This document shows, piece by piece, positions 6,790 through 14,209 of a DNA stretch of 36,212 bases. A model generated the notes under the pieces. That model had not been told where the DNA came from. It saw only the letters and a program-made list of their open reading frames with translations, and made no database searches. The translations under genes and the position numbers were made by a program. Every line of letters begins with the position of its first letter. The first letter of the stretch is position 1. The DNA comes from JABIBT01 sp964481835 (GTDB lineage: Archaea; Nanobdellota; Nanobdellia; SCGC-AAA011-G17; PNOQ01): NCBI GenBank assembly GCA_964481835.1, contig CAYZTT010000006.1, positions 1 to 36,212 on the forward strand. Reading direction: 5' to 3'.

Positions 6790-8130
6790 ATGAATTTGAA
6801 CAGAAGGATCGCTTCAATAGATATTCTAAGAATACTTGCAATTGCATTCGTAGTTTTCTTTCACGCCTATTACCACATAAGCCATGATAATTCACTTAGA
6901 CAACTTGGATTTTTAGGAATTTCATTATTCTTCATAATAAGTGGATTCATCTTAGCAAAAAATTATCCAAAGTTAGAGAAATTTTCCTTTAGATGGTTTT
7001 TCAAAAGATTTGTTAGAATAGCCTCTCTCTACTATCTCGCACTAATTGCAATCATAGTTCTCTTCTCCACACAATCATATTCAGGGAATTTATTCGTAGA
7101 ACTCCTCGCACATTTCACATTCTTAGATCCTCTGTTCGAGTCCACCGCATTCGGGATAATAAGTCCTGCATGGTTCCTAACACCTTTAGTCGCACTCTAC
7201 ATCTTATTCCCATTCATAAACAGATATATGCGAAGAGATACTAGGGTGTTGGTAATTGCATTCCTATTTACCTTCATAGCAAGATTCCTAAACCCTGATA
7301 TCTTCTCTTCAATAAATCCACTTTTCTACCTTGCAGAGTTCTGCTTTGGTATAGCTTTCGCATACAGAAAAAATCACTTTAATCTATTGTTCCCACTAGT
7401 GTTAATATTTATCAGCCCAATTATGGCAGTTCCATATCTAATATTCTATCTAGTCTACTCCTTAGATATAAAATCAAACAAAGTAACTGCATGGATAGGG
7501 TCAAATACACTATTCTTCTTTTTATTCCATGAGGCCTTCATAAACTTAGGTTTCGGAAGATGGCACATACTGACTTTCAGTAAACCCGTGTCAATGACAA
7601 TATTAGCAATTACTGCATTAGTCGCACTATATCTTTCAAAAGAAATCCAACATCATATAATAAACAAGACAATGATAAAGAAAGACCGAAAATTATTCAC
7701 AAAAGCGCAACCAAGAATAAATGTGGCATTCTTAATAGCCTTAGTCGCACTAGTCAGTTTCTCAGCATACTCTATATTTGTTTTTAACGAAAACCAGGCA
7801 GCAACAGAGGATTTCCAGGTTGTAAAACAAATGTCCCCAGAAAGGCTCAAACCTTCACTAGTAGTCTCAAAAATAACTACTGAGAGCGAATATTCCCTCG
7901 GAAACAAATGTTACTCCAATCTAAACGGGCACATTTCCAATCTTGGAAATACAGCAATAACTAATGTAAAATTGACGTGCTATCCATCTACCTATCCAAT
8001 AAGAGACACGCAGGGAGAAATAATAACAAAAACAATGGGCATAATAAACATAAATGAAAAAGTATTCTTCAAAATCCCAATATCACACGATTGTTCAGAA
8101 ACAATAAGCTATGAATGTTCTGTATCTTAA
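6790..8130 (+). CDS. Membrane acyltransferase (acyltransferase 3 / OafA family) with extracytoplasmic tail
   Basis: The 446-residue protein starts with the family hallmark RIASIDILRILAIAFVVFFH, including the conserved Arg and the helix-1 His, followed by about nine more hydrophobic helices to near residue 285. Such enzymes move acyl groups, often acetyl, onto sugars of lipids, polysaccharides or surface glycans. After a basic stretch (KTMIKKDRK) there is one further helix (about residues 304-322) and then about 120 residues with four cysteines and the phrase NLGNTAITNVKLTC, which resembles an immunoglobulin-like or CARDB-like beta domain outside the cell. The stop overlaps the convergent gene for a sequon-rich surface protein by four bases. 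A role in decorating surface glycans is inferred. Confidence 0.87.
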   Translation: MNLNRRIASIDILRILAIAFVVFFHAYYHISHDNSLRQLGFLGISLFFIISGFILAKNYPKLEKFSFRWFFKRFVRIASLYYLALIAIIVLFSTQSYSGNLFVELLAHFTFLDPLFESTAFGIISPAWFLTPLVALYILFPFINRYMRRDTRVLVIAFLFTFIARFLNPDIFSSINPLFYLAEFCFGIAFAYRKNHFNLLFPLVLIFISPIMAVPYLIFYLVYSLDIKSNKVTAWIGSNTLFFFLFHEAFINLGFGRWHILTFSKPVSMTILAITALVALYLSKEIQHHIINKTMIKKDRKLFTKAQPRINVAFLIALVALVSFSAYSIFVFNENQAATEDFQVVKQMSPERLKPSLVVSKITTESEYSLGNKCYSNLNGHISNLGNTAITNVKLTCYPSTYPIRDTQGEIITKTMGIININEKVFFKIPISHDCSETISYECSVS

Positions 8131-9002
8131 TGCTTTTTATGTCCTTTAAATAAAACATAAGTTAGAAGCCCAACTACCAACAATAAAGGACCAATTATCT
8201 TAAAAAATGCAGGAGTTTTCTCATCAATCTCTTCCAAATCTATTAATGGAGATTTTTTTGGCTCCTCTTCAATCTTTTCCTCTTCAGGAACACCTTCATA
8301 AGGGGAATAGACAGGGCGAACAACTTCTTCAAAAAATAAATTGGCTTCCCTCCCACTTACACTATTCAATGTAACCGCTAAATCTCTCCGTTGATCCGCA
8401 TCCAAATCATAATATTCAGTTTCCTCAACAAAAATCGTGTTCCTCTCTCCCCCAACTATGCGAACCACAACATAGCCAGGTTTAACGATATCTAGCTTCG
8501 CCTTATATTCACTGCCTCCATATTCAAAGGCAATGGCATGTCCCGCCTCCATATCCAAGGAAACCTCTAGATTTCCCTCTTCCTCAGTATAATCTTCCAC
8601 AACCCCCTCTGGTCCAGAACTATCTGGGATTACAGGGACAGAGGTATCAATGGCCACCAAAGTTAATGCAAGAGAAATACTTTCACTAAGATTAATCTCA
8701 CTAGAATTTCCAGTATAAGAATCTTCACTAGAATTTATTGTATAGTTGGTCTGATAGACAATTCCCCCACTGCTCTCGGTATACTCCGTCAGATTTTGCC
8801 TTTCAATCATCCCGCTTGAATTGGTCAAAGTATCAAAAATAAGCGCACTACTCGTATTATATCCACTCACATTAACATTTTCAATCACAGCACTAGTTGC
8901 AATACTATCACCACAACTGACAACCAACCCATTAACACTCTCAACTAAAACGAGTAATAGCAACACACTGATATATCCGGTAAACGCCCCCAATTTTTTC
9001 AT
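8127..9002 (-). CDS. Secreted, membrane-anchored surface protein rich in N-glycosylation sequons
   Basis: The 291-residue protein has a signal peptide (MKKLGAFTGYISVLLLLVLV, cleavage expected near residues 25-30) and a C-terminal membrane helix (about 267-286) followed by the short basic end KGHKKH. It is therefore a type I surface protein with a large outside domain. Residues 44-106 hold eight N-x-S/T sequons (N44, N49, N61, N70, N86, N90, N99, N104), and none is obvious further on; this points to a glycosylated segment. The middle (about 130-225) looks like beta-rich folds, and a Pro/Glu-rich spacer precedes the anchor. GGGGAG (9007-9012) is a Shine-Dalgarno match, and a TATA-like element lies near 9067-9079. 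I do not recognise a family. Confidence 0.8.
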   Translation of the reverse strand: MKKLGAFTGYISVLLLLVLVESVNGLVVSCGDSIATSAVIENVNVSGYNTSSALIFDTLTNSSGMIERQNLTEYTESSGGIVYQTNYTINSSEDSYTGNSSEINLSESISLALTLVAIDTSVPVIPDSSGPEGVVEDYTEEEGNLEVSLDMEAGHAIAFEYGGSEYKAKLDIVKPGYVVVRIVGGERNTIFVEETEYYDLDADQRRDLAVTLNSVSGREANLFFEEVVRPVYSPYEGVPEEEKIEEEPKKSPLIDLEEIDEKTPAFFKIIGPLLLVVGLLTYVLFKGHKKH

Positions 9003-9128
9003 TAATCTCCCCTTTAGTGCCGGTCACGGCAGAATATCCCTATGCAGTATGCAAATTAGTCACCACACATATATAAATGTTTTTCATTCAAAAGATTTAT
9101 AAAATAATTAACTTTCCTAGAAATCTAA
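9003..9128. promoter_or_regulatory. Divergent promoter region, surface-protein gene / agmatinase gene
   Basis: On the minus strand ACATTTATATATG (about 9067-9079) predicts a start of transcription some 45 bases before the ATG at 9002, leaving room for a leader with a GGGGAG ribosome-binding site. On the plus strand TTTATAAAA (9096-9104) is about 29 bases before the ATG at 9129, fitting a leaderless start. The region thus shows both initiation styles back to back. Confidence 0.55.
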
Positions 9129-9941
9129 ATGACAACTTTCATGAATTTACCAAGATTTGAAGAAGCAAAGGTAGCCATCCTACCCGTTCCTTATGAAAAA
9201 ACAACAAGTTACAAGAAAGGAACAAGAAAAGGCCCAGAGAGGATACTAAAAGCTTCCAATGAATTAGAATTATATGATGAAGAATTAAACTCGGAACCAT
9301 ATTCAATAGGGATTACCACTTTAGATGAAATAGACAGCCTAGAAAACCTAGAAAACCTAAATACCGATAAATTCATTGTAGCCCTTGGTGGCGAGCATAC
9401 AATCTCACTTCCATTACTAAAAAGGCACAAACAAGAAAATCTCTCAATACTTCAAATTGATGCACACGCAGATCTAAAAGATTCCTTTGATGGGAATAAA
9501 ATGTCCCATGCTTGCGTAATGAAGAGAATTTTCGAAGTAAACCCAAACATAACACAAGTGGGGATACGCTCTCTTTCAAAAGATGAAAATGATTTTATCC
9601 AGAAAAATAACATAAAAACGTTCTTCATGAAAGATTTAGTTTATAATCGAAATTACGTTCAAGATATTTTATCCACATTAAAAAAAGATGTTTACCTTAC
9701 AATAGATTTAGATGGTATTGATCCTTCAATCATTCCAGATGTGGGGACTCCCGAACCAGGAGGATTGAGATGGCACCAATTATTACAATTATTAAAAGAA
9801 TTATTCAAACAAAAAAATGTAGTGGGGATTGATGTAGTTGAACTATCCCCAAACAAAGAAACAAACTCTGATTATGCGGTAGCAAAACTGATTTACAAGA
9901 TGATTGGCTATAAATCCCTATCAATTGGTGGTAACAAATAG
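9129..9941 (+). CDS. speB: Agmatinase / ureohydrolase family enzyme
   Basis: At 270 residues the protein has the three metal-site blocks of ureohydrolases: GGEHTI (87-92, with His90), DAHADLKDSF (111-120, with Asp111, His113, Asp115) and DLDGIDPSIIPDVGTPEPGG later. Two manganese ions bound by these residues hydrolyse a guanidino group. The block following DAHAD (SHACVMKRI) and the overall length match agmatinase (agmatine to putrescine plus urea) better than arginase. A TATA box (9096-9104) lies 29 bases upstream of the ATG at 9129; the alternative ATG at 9141 would be a little far. Polyamine synthesis is the likely role. Agmatine could come from an arginine decarboxylase encoded elsewhere; none is seen here. 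Confidence 0.9.
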   Translation: MTTFMNLPRFEEAKVAILPVPYEKTTSYKKGTRKGPERILKASNELELYDEELNSEPYSIGITTLDEIDSLENLENLNTDKFIVALGGEHTISLPLLKRHKQENLSILQIDAHADLKDSFDGNKMSHACVMKRIFEVNPNITQVGIRSLSKDENDFIQKNNIKTFFMKDLVYNRNYVQDILSTLKKDVYLTIDLDGIDPSIIPDVGTPEPGGLRWHQLLQLLKELFKQKNVVGIDVVELSPNKETNSDYAVAKLIYKMIGYKSLSIGGNK

Positions 9942-9975
9942 AAAGATTTATAAATCAGACTTCTTAAAAATTTTT

Positions 9976-10683
9976 ATGGCACTCCCAATACATTACACCT
10001 TTACTAATGAAAATCTGGCCGCAATTATGGCAGGCCTAGATGTAAAAGAAGAAGATAGAATTCTAGCAGTTGGAAGCTCTGGAGACCAGGCATTTGCAAT
10101 GTTAGAGACTGCAGACAGAGTAGGAGTAATAGATATACACCCAACCCAGCTAGCGTTTGTACACCGGAGAGCAGTTTTACTCGCCGCAAAAGATTATGAT
10201 GGATTTCTAAGAAGCACAGAAACAGGAATTTGTGATAATGTTTTTGATTGGTCGCATGTTGGGGGCAGACCAAATCAAGATTATTTCCTAGAACCTGGAA
10301 GATTACGAAGAATAAGGTCGCGGCTTGATCGATTAGATTTTCTAAAACCGCGGAATATCATGGGTCTAGGCCCAATTATCCAAGGGTACAATAAGGTTTA
10401 CCTCTCAAATGCAAATCTTGCGCAAAGGGGATACAAAAGTCTTAGGTTGGGTGCAATTTCTGCAGAACTTCCAATGTGGGGGCTTATGTATTTCGCAGAT
10501 GATGGAGAATTAAATGCACGTACACTCCCCCAAGCAAGACTCCTTTCTCATGGATTAGTTTTGGAGGAAAAGCTTTCAAAGATCGCCCAAGCAAGAGAAA
10601 GAGAGGTAGCCAGCATCTGGACACCTGCGGTGCTTAAGAAAGTACTTCCATTCGAAAAGCTTCCATTTGTGCCAAGTATATAG
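9976..10683 (+). CDS. DUF3419 / BtaA-like protein (predicted SAM-binding aminocarboxypropyl transferase)
   Basis: The 235-residue product contains ILAVGSSGDQAFAML followed by VGVIDIHPTQLAFVHRRAVL, the nucleotide-binding glycine loop and acidic-His-Pro-x-Gln block of the DUF3419 family. BtaA, the characterised member, moves the 3-amino-3-carboxypropyl group of S-adenosylmethionine to diacylglycerol in betaine-lipid synthesis. This protein is shorter than BtaA (about 400) and no BtaB methyltransferase lies nearby, so the acceptor is unknown; archaeal ether lipids, polyamines or a nucleobase are possibilities. The start chosen is the ATG at 9976, 26 bases after TTTATAAA (9947-9954); an upstream in-frame start at 9904 would overlap the agmatinase gene and precede this promoter. 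Confidence 0.7.
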   Translation: MALPIHYTFTNENLAAIMAGLDVKEEDRILAVGSSGDQAFAMLETADRVGVIDIHPTQLAFVHRRAVLLAAKDYDGFLRSTETGICDNVFDWSHVGGRPNQDYFLEPGRLRRIRSRLDRLDFLKPRNIMGLGPIIQGYNKVYLSNANLAQRGYKSLRLGAISAELPMWGLMYFADDGELNARTLPQARLLSHGLVLEEKLSKIAQAREREVASIWTPAVLKKVLPFEKLPFVPSI

Positions 10684-10694
10684 TTTTATATATA
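10684..10694 (+). promoter_or_regulatory. TATA box of the RHS-core gene
   Basis: The stretch TTTTATATATA just after the stop of the previous gene is centred 25 bases before the ATG at 10714. No Shine-Dalgarno sequence intervenes, so the RHS gene is predicted to be transcribed by itself as a leaderless mRNA. Confidence 0.55.
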
Positions 10695-10713
10695 TTTCTA
10701 ACCTACCTATTTT

Positions 10714-12168
10714 ATGCAAAAAACACTAGTATTGGGAGCAATTATCTTATTAATCATACCTATCTTTAGCCTAGCTAATACTTTCACTTTAAAGGATTCA
10801 AAAATCCCTCTAAATACGTCTAACGAAACAACAAATATGAGTATAAACCTAACTCTGGAGCCAGAAATCAATGAAACGATTCCCCCTGAAGATAACGAAA
10901 CAAATGACGCACTTCCAGAAATCAAACCAACGCTATCTAACGAGCCAGAGATAAATCTAACACCTACACTAACACCCAATATAACAATCAATACAACTCC
11001 AACACTTTCTCCAAACAAAACACTTCCAACTGCCTCACTAACTGCAAATGTAACAATGAATGACACATTATTATCGGATTCTCCAGTTAAGAAATACATC
11101 TACGCGAACGGGGTATTGATTGCTAGAATTAACGGGGATATAAATTATGTACACCAAGATGTACAAGGAAATAATAGATTAACAACAAATGAGCAAAGTG
11201 CGCCCGCAGATGAAGCAAAATTCCTTCCATTCGGACAAAAAGTCATAAACACAGGAATAAAATATGGTTTCTCGGGGAAAGAGAGGGATGAATCCAAAGA
11301 TTACAATTTCCTTGCTCGGAATTATGATCCAAATTTAGGGAGATTTCTCTCCACAGATCCCGCAAGGGTAGAGGATAATTTTTATGCATACGTAAAAAAT
11401 AATCCAATAAACTATCATGATCCAGATGGAAGACAAACTCAAAGCAACCAACAAGATTCCCTAATAGCCTCTATGCCTGCAGATACCTTAAAGGTCGGGG
11501 AAGCGAGAGGTTATGATAGGAACGGAAATTTTCTTAGAGTCACAAGAGTCGATTCACTAGTACTTGATTTCCCAAATTTAGCGAGTGAAATCAAACAAGG
11601 CATCGCGGCTTTTGATAGTGCTATAGCAGACGGACTTCCACTTGCAGAAGCAATAGCAGATATAGATTCTGTTTCTTGGAAAGCCACTGTCCCATATGAC
11701 ACAACAAGAACAGGCCTAGGAAGGAATGCAAGAAGGCAATTAGAAAATGGGCTCTATGCAGATTCAACGAGAGTGGCCCAATTAAGTTCCTTTTTTGATG
11801 GTACACATCCCGACGCAGTTTGCAGGGAATTCGTAGGGCTCACTATGGCCACATTACAAGTCCTAGCAGAAAGAGATAGCACATCACTAGCAAACGCCCA
11901 AGTTTTAAACCTGGGGTTGTTGGGGACAAAAGAAACACATTACACTACCCCTACAAATCCAGATTCCGTAGTTACAAAGAGAGTCGGGCACGCACTAATA
12001 CAAGTAATAACACCTTCAGATACAACCTTTGTAACTTGGGGAAGAACACTCTCCCCTGCACAGTTAGATTCGGTCTACAATCGAGGAAATCCCGGAGATC
12101 CAATCTGGACACGCGGAGGATATGATACTTCTAATCCAACTTGGAGAAATATAGGCGCACTTTACTAA
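10714..12168 (+). CDS. Secreted RHS-core protein with putative Cys/His C-terminal effector domain
   Basis: The 484-residue protein has a signal peptide (1-21), then a Pro/Thr/Asn-rich stalk with twelve N-x-S/T sequons between residues 34 and 118. Residues about 125-240 match the RHS-associated core: one YD-like stretch (YIYANGVLIARI), YGFSGKERDESKDYNFLARN and GRFLSTDPARVEDNFYAYV ending NNPINYHDPDGR. In bacterial polymorphic toxins the variable toxin follows this core. Here residues 241-484 form such a tail. It contains the only cysteine (C370, in DAVCREFVGL) and a GHALIQV block (H426) followed by a Trp-Gly, an arrangement reminiscent of transglutaminase-like or papain-like enzymes; this is inference. 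There is no array of YD repeats, so no full RHS cocoon is encoded. Confidence 0.8.
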   Translation: MQKTLVLGAIILLIIPIFSLANTFTLKDSKIPLNTSNETTNMSINLTLEPEINETIPPEDNETNDALPEIKPTLSNEPEINLTPTLTPNITINTTPTLSPNKTLPTASLTANVTMNDTLLSDSPVKKYIYANGVLIARINGDINYVHQDVQGNNRLTTNEQSAPADEAKFLPFGQKVINTGIKYGFSGKERDESKDYNFLARNYDPNLGRFLSTDPARVEDNFYAYVKNNPINYHDPDGRQTQSNQQDSLIASMPADTLKVGEARGYDRNGNFLRVTRVDSLVLDFPNLASEIKQGIAAFDSAIADGLPLAEAIADIDSVSWKATVPYDTTRTGLGRNARRQLENGLYADSTRVAQLSSFFDGTHPDAVCREFVGLTMATLQVLAERDSTSLANAQVLNLGLLGTKETHYTTPTNPDSVVTKRVGHALIQVITPSDTTFVTWGRTLSPAQLDSVYNRGNPGDPIWTRGGYDTSNPTWRNIGALY

Positions 12169-12569
12169 TCATTACTAGAATCATATTTTTCTAATCTGGC
12201 TTCACTCAGATCAGCTTTCCCATAAAATCTATACTCTTGGCCTTGCCAATCTATGCTGACTTCATAATCCCATCCTTTTCTGGGACCCACAATCTTCATG
12301 GAATATTCTCCTTCCAAGGGAGCCTCATTTGGATCTCCACTAGAATACCTGCCTACATGTTCTCCAAAATAAAAATTAGCCAGTTTCTCAATCTCACCAT
12401 CATCTAAAAATTTATCCTGTAAATAATCTGGAGCCCAATGCTCTAAGCTTGGCCGGCCAAATATAGTCCCAGTAAAATCATCATTTTTTGGGCCACAACC
12501 TGGAAACGCAGAACACCCTGCAAAAAGCAAGGATACCAATCCTGTTTGCCATCTACTGGGTCTTTTCAT
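12165..12569 (-). CDS. Small lipoprotein of unknown function
   Basis: The 134-residue protein starts with basic residues, a short hydrophobic segment and a lipobox-like LLFAGC (Cys19), with a second Cys-containing stretch SAFPGCG just after, so lipid attachment on the outer face of the membrane is predicted. The rest is hydrophilic and acidic (EHWAPDYLQDKFLDDGEIE, then a beta-type end with YEVSIDWQGQEYRFYGKADL). TATA-like ACTTATATATTG (12591-12602) lies about 28 bases before the ATG. It is convergent with the RHS gene, their stop codons overlapping by three to four bases. That position makes it a candidate partner or immunity factor, but immunity genes normally lie downstream on the same strand, so the link is weak. 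Confidence 0.65.
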   Translation of the reverse strand: MKRPSRWQTGLVSLLFAGCSAFPGCGPKNDDFTGTIFGRPSLEHWAPDYLQDKFLDDGEIEKLANFYFGEHVGRYSSGDPNEAPLEGEYSMKIVGPRKGWDYEVSIDWQGQEYRFYGKADLSEARLEKYDSSND

Positions 12570-12625
12570 CTTAATCTAGCTAGATATTTACAATATATAA
12601 GTATTTCTATTTGGAAGTAGCAACA

Positions 12626-13870
12626 TTATAAAAATTCATCACTAATCCTAGAATTAATCTCTCCCCGGAGATCCTCTTGCATCATTTTCCAAACATCTTT
12701 TTTATAATTGCTCAACAGATAAGCGAGCTTGACAAATGCTACTTCAGACAACATATCATTTCCAGAGATAACAAATTCTTGGATCTCTCGCCCATTCGCA
12801 TAAACATTCATATTGACCCTCCCAAAAATAGTTTGGGAAGTCATAACTAATGGCATATATTTGCTCAATTTCTTAATAGCAAGTAGAATCCCTTTGTTAT
12901 TAATAGGAAAATGGCCCAATCCCGTCCCTTCTAAAATCAAACCGTCAAAACCAGAATAACATAATATCCCGTTTGAATTCATATTTGGATGTGCCTTCAG
13001 AATTCCAAGTTTCAATCCTTCTTTTAGTAGTTTAACCTCAAATCTTTCCGCTTTATGGTCAAACTTACTCTCCCCCTCTAAAATGCTGCCTTTTTTATCA
13101 ATTTCACAAATAGGTACATCGTTCACCACCTTGAAAGCATCTCTCCTAGAACTATGTAGCTTCCTTGCCTTCACTCCAGGTAGAATCAAACAAGATTTAT
13201 CATCCATGGATCCATGCATACAGATACAAACTCCTGCATAATTCGTCTTACTGATAAACTGGGAAGCACATATCAAGTTCAAGCTGGCATCTGAACTCCC
13301 CCTATCCGAACTTCTTTGGGCCCCAACAAAAACGACTGGAATTGGCAGATTCTCTAACATAAATGACATTGCAGCACTAGAGTAATGCAAGGTATCAGTG
13401 CCATGGGTTACAATAACGCCTTTAACTCCCTTTTTCACTTCTTTTTCAATCTCTTTTGCTAATTTATTATATTCTTTAAATGACATATCCTCAGAGAAGA
13501 TATTACTAATCAACCTTGCTTTGATATTTCCCACTTTCTTTAATTCTGGAACATTCTCTAAGATCTCTTCCGGGGTAAATCTTGCAACCACCCCTCCTGT
13601 TTCATAATCTACCTTAGAGGCAATTGTCCCCCCAGTATGTAAAATAGAAATACTGGGCAATTTAGAATTTTGTTTTACTTTCTTGCTCGAACTCTTTTTC
13701 ACTTTAGCTTTCTCTAGAACCTTGATACTTTTAATCTTTTTCTTATCAATGCCAAGATTATAACCCGATTCCAACTTCAAAACTAACTTGTTATTAATAG
13801 AATCCGGCATAAAAACTCCGATAAACTCTTTGTCTTTTGTCTTCACTTTAACCTTATCGCCCATAGCCAT
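12626..13870 (-). CDS. gatD: Glutamyl-tRNA(Gln) amidotransferase subunit D
   Basis: The 414-residue protein has the archaeal GatD layout: a small N-terminal beta domain (MAMGDKVKVKT to about residue 75), a Lys-rich linker, then an L-asparaginase-like domain opening ILHTGGTIASKV, with VTHGTDTLHYSS and FVGAQRSSDRGSSDA further on, which supply the catalytic Thr, Asp and Lys set. GatD releases ammonia from glutamine for GatE, which amidates Glu-tRNA(Gln); GatDE is an archaeal hallmark. GatE is not in this window. An in-frame TTG at 13876 is open, but the ATG at 13870 sits 25 bases after TTTTTTATAC (13891-13900 on the minus strand), so 13870 is preferred. Confidence 0.93.
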   Translation of the reverse strand: MAMGDKVKVKTKDKEFIGVFMPDSINNKLVLKLESGYNLGIDKKKIKSIKVLEKAKVKKSSSKKVKQNSKLPSISILHTGGTIASKVDYETGGVVARFTPEEILENVPELKKVGNIKARLISNIFSEDMSFKEYNKLAKEIEKEVKKGVKGVIVTHGTDTLHYSSAAMSFMLENLPIPVVFVGAQRSSDRGSSDASLNLICASQFISKTNYAGVCICMHGSMDDKSCLILPGVKARKLHSSRRDAFKVVNDVPICEIDKKGSILEGESKFDHKAERFEVKLLKEGLKLGILKAHPNMNSNGILCYSGFDGLILEGTGLGHFPINNKGILLAIKKLSKYMPLVMTSQTIFGRVNMNVYANGREIQEFVISGNDMLSEVAFVKLAYLLSNYKKDVWKMMQEDLRGEINSRISDEFL

Positions 13871-14004
13871 AAACAAAAATAGAAAAACTAGTATAAAAAA
13901 CTAATGCTTTCCACACAGGAGAATGGGGGTACACAAAAACCTATCTACTAAAAAATATATATTACAATCTAAAAACATTTATATAGAAAACTACTAAAAT
14001 ACTA

Positions 14005-14039
14005 TTAGGGTTAAACAATTTCACACTTCAAGGTTGGCG
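14005..14039 (+). repeat. Bipartite motif TTAGGGTTA-N19-GTTGGCG, copy 1
   Basis: TTAGGGTTA occupies 14005-14013 and GTTGGCG 14033-14039. The same two words, with the same 19-base spacer, recur 75 bases further on. The spacer sequences themselves differ, so only the ends and the spacing are kept, as expected of a protein-binding site or of conserved structural elements and not of a simple duplication. Confidence 0.6.
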
Positions 14040-14053
14040 CTCTGAAAGTGAAA
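14019..14053 (+). other. Inverted repeat / hairpin in the ftsZ upstream region
   Basis: TTTCACACTTCA (14019-14030) can pair with TGAAAGTGAAA (14043-14053), leaving one bulged or mismatched position and a 12-base loop that contains GTTGGCG of the first bipartite motif. It could be an operator or, if transcribed from the box at 13978-13986, an RNA hairpin. Only inspection supports it. Confidence 0.4.
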
Positions 14054-14079
14054 TACGCGTTCTGTAACTTATGCATTAC

Positions 14080-14114
14080 TTAGGGTTATCTCAAAAAAAC
14101 TTATTATGTTGGCG
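14080..14114 (+). repeat. Bipartite motif TTAGGGTTA-N19-GTTGGCG, copy 2
   Basis: TTAGGGTTA is at 14080-14088 and GTTGGCG at 14108-14114, exactly 75 bases after copy 1 and ending about 35 bases before the TATA-like element nearest ftsZ. The position just upstream of a TATA box suits an activator site. Confidence 0.6.
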
Positions 14115-14209
14115 TATAAGCTTTTTCTAAGGAAGAATTACACTTCCGAATATATAAAGATTATTGTAATAAAAAACAACAAAGAACCTGAGGGGGAAAA
14201 AGAAAAAAA

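Larger units (their letters stand above)
13877..14209 (+). promoter_or_regulatory. Long gene-free region upstream of ftsZ
   Basis: This 333-base stretch holds no convincing ORF or tRNA. It contains TTTATATAG (13978-13986), a second TATA-like ATATATAAAG (near 14150-14158), the bipartite repeat described separately, an inverted repeat (14019-14053) and a ribosome-binding site GAGGGGG (14190-14196) thirteen bases before the ftsZ ATG. Transcription from the nearer box would give a leader of about 30 bases, from the farther one about 200 bases. The length and repeat structure are unusual for this compact genome and suggest that ftsZ expression is controlled here. Confidence 0.6.

Noticed and set aside
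14071..14130. Possible 19-codon upstream ORF in the ftsZ leader
   Set aside because: It has no ribosome-binding site or suitably placed TATA box, overlaps the second bipartite motif, and nothing suggests translation.
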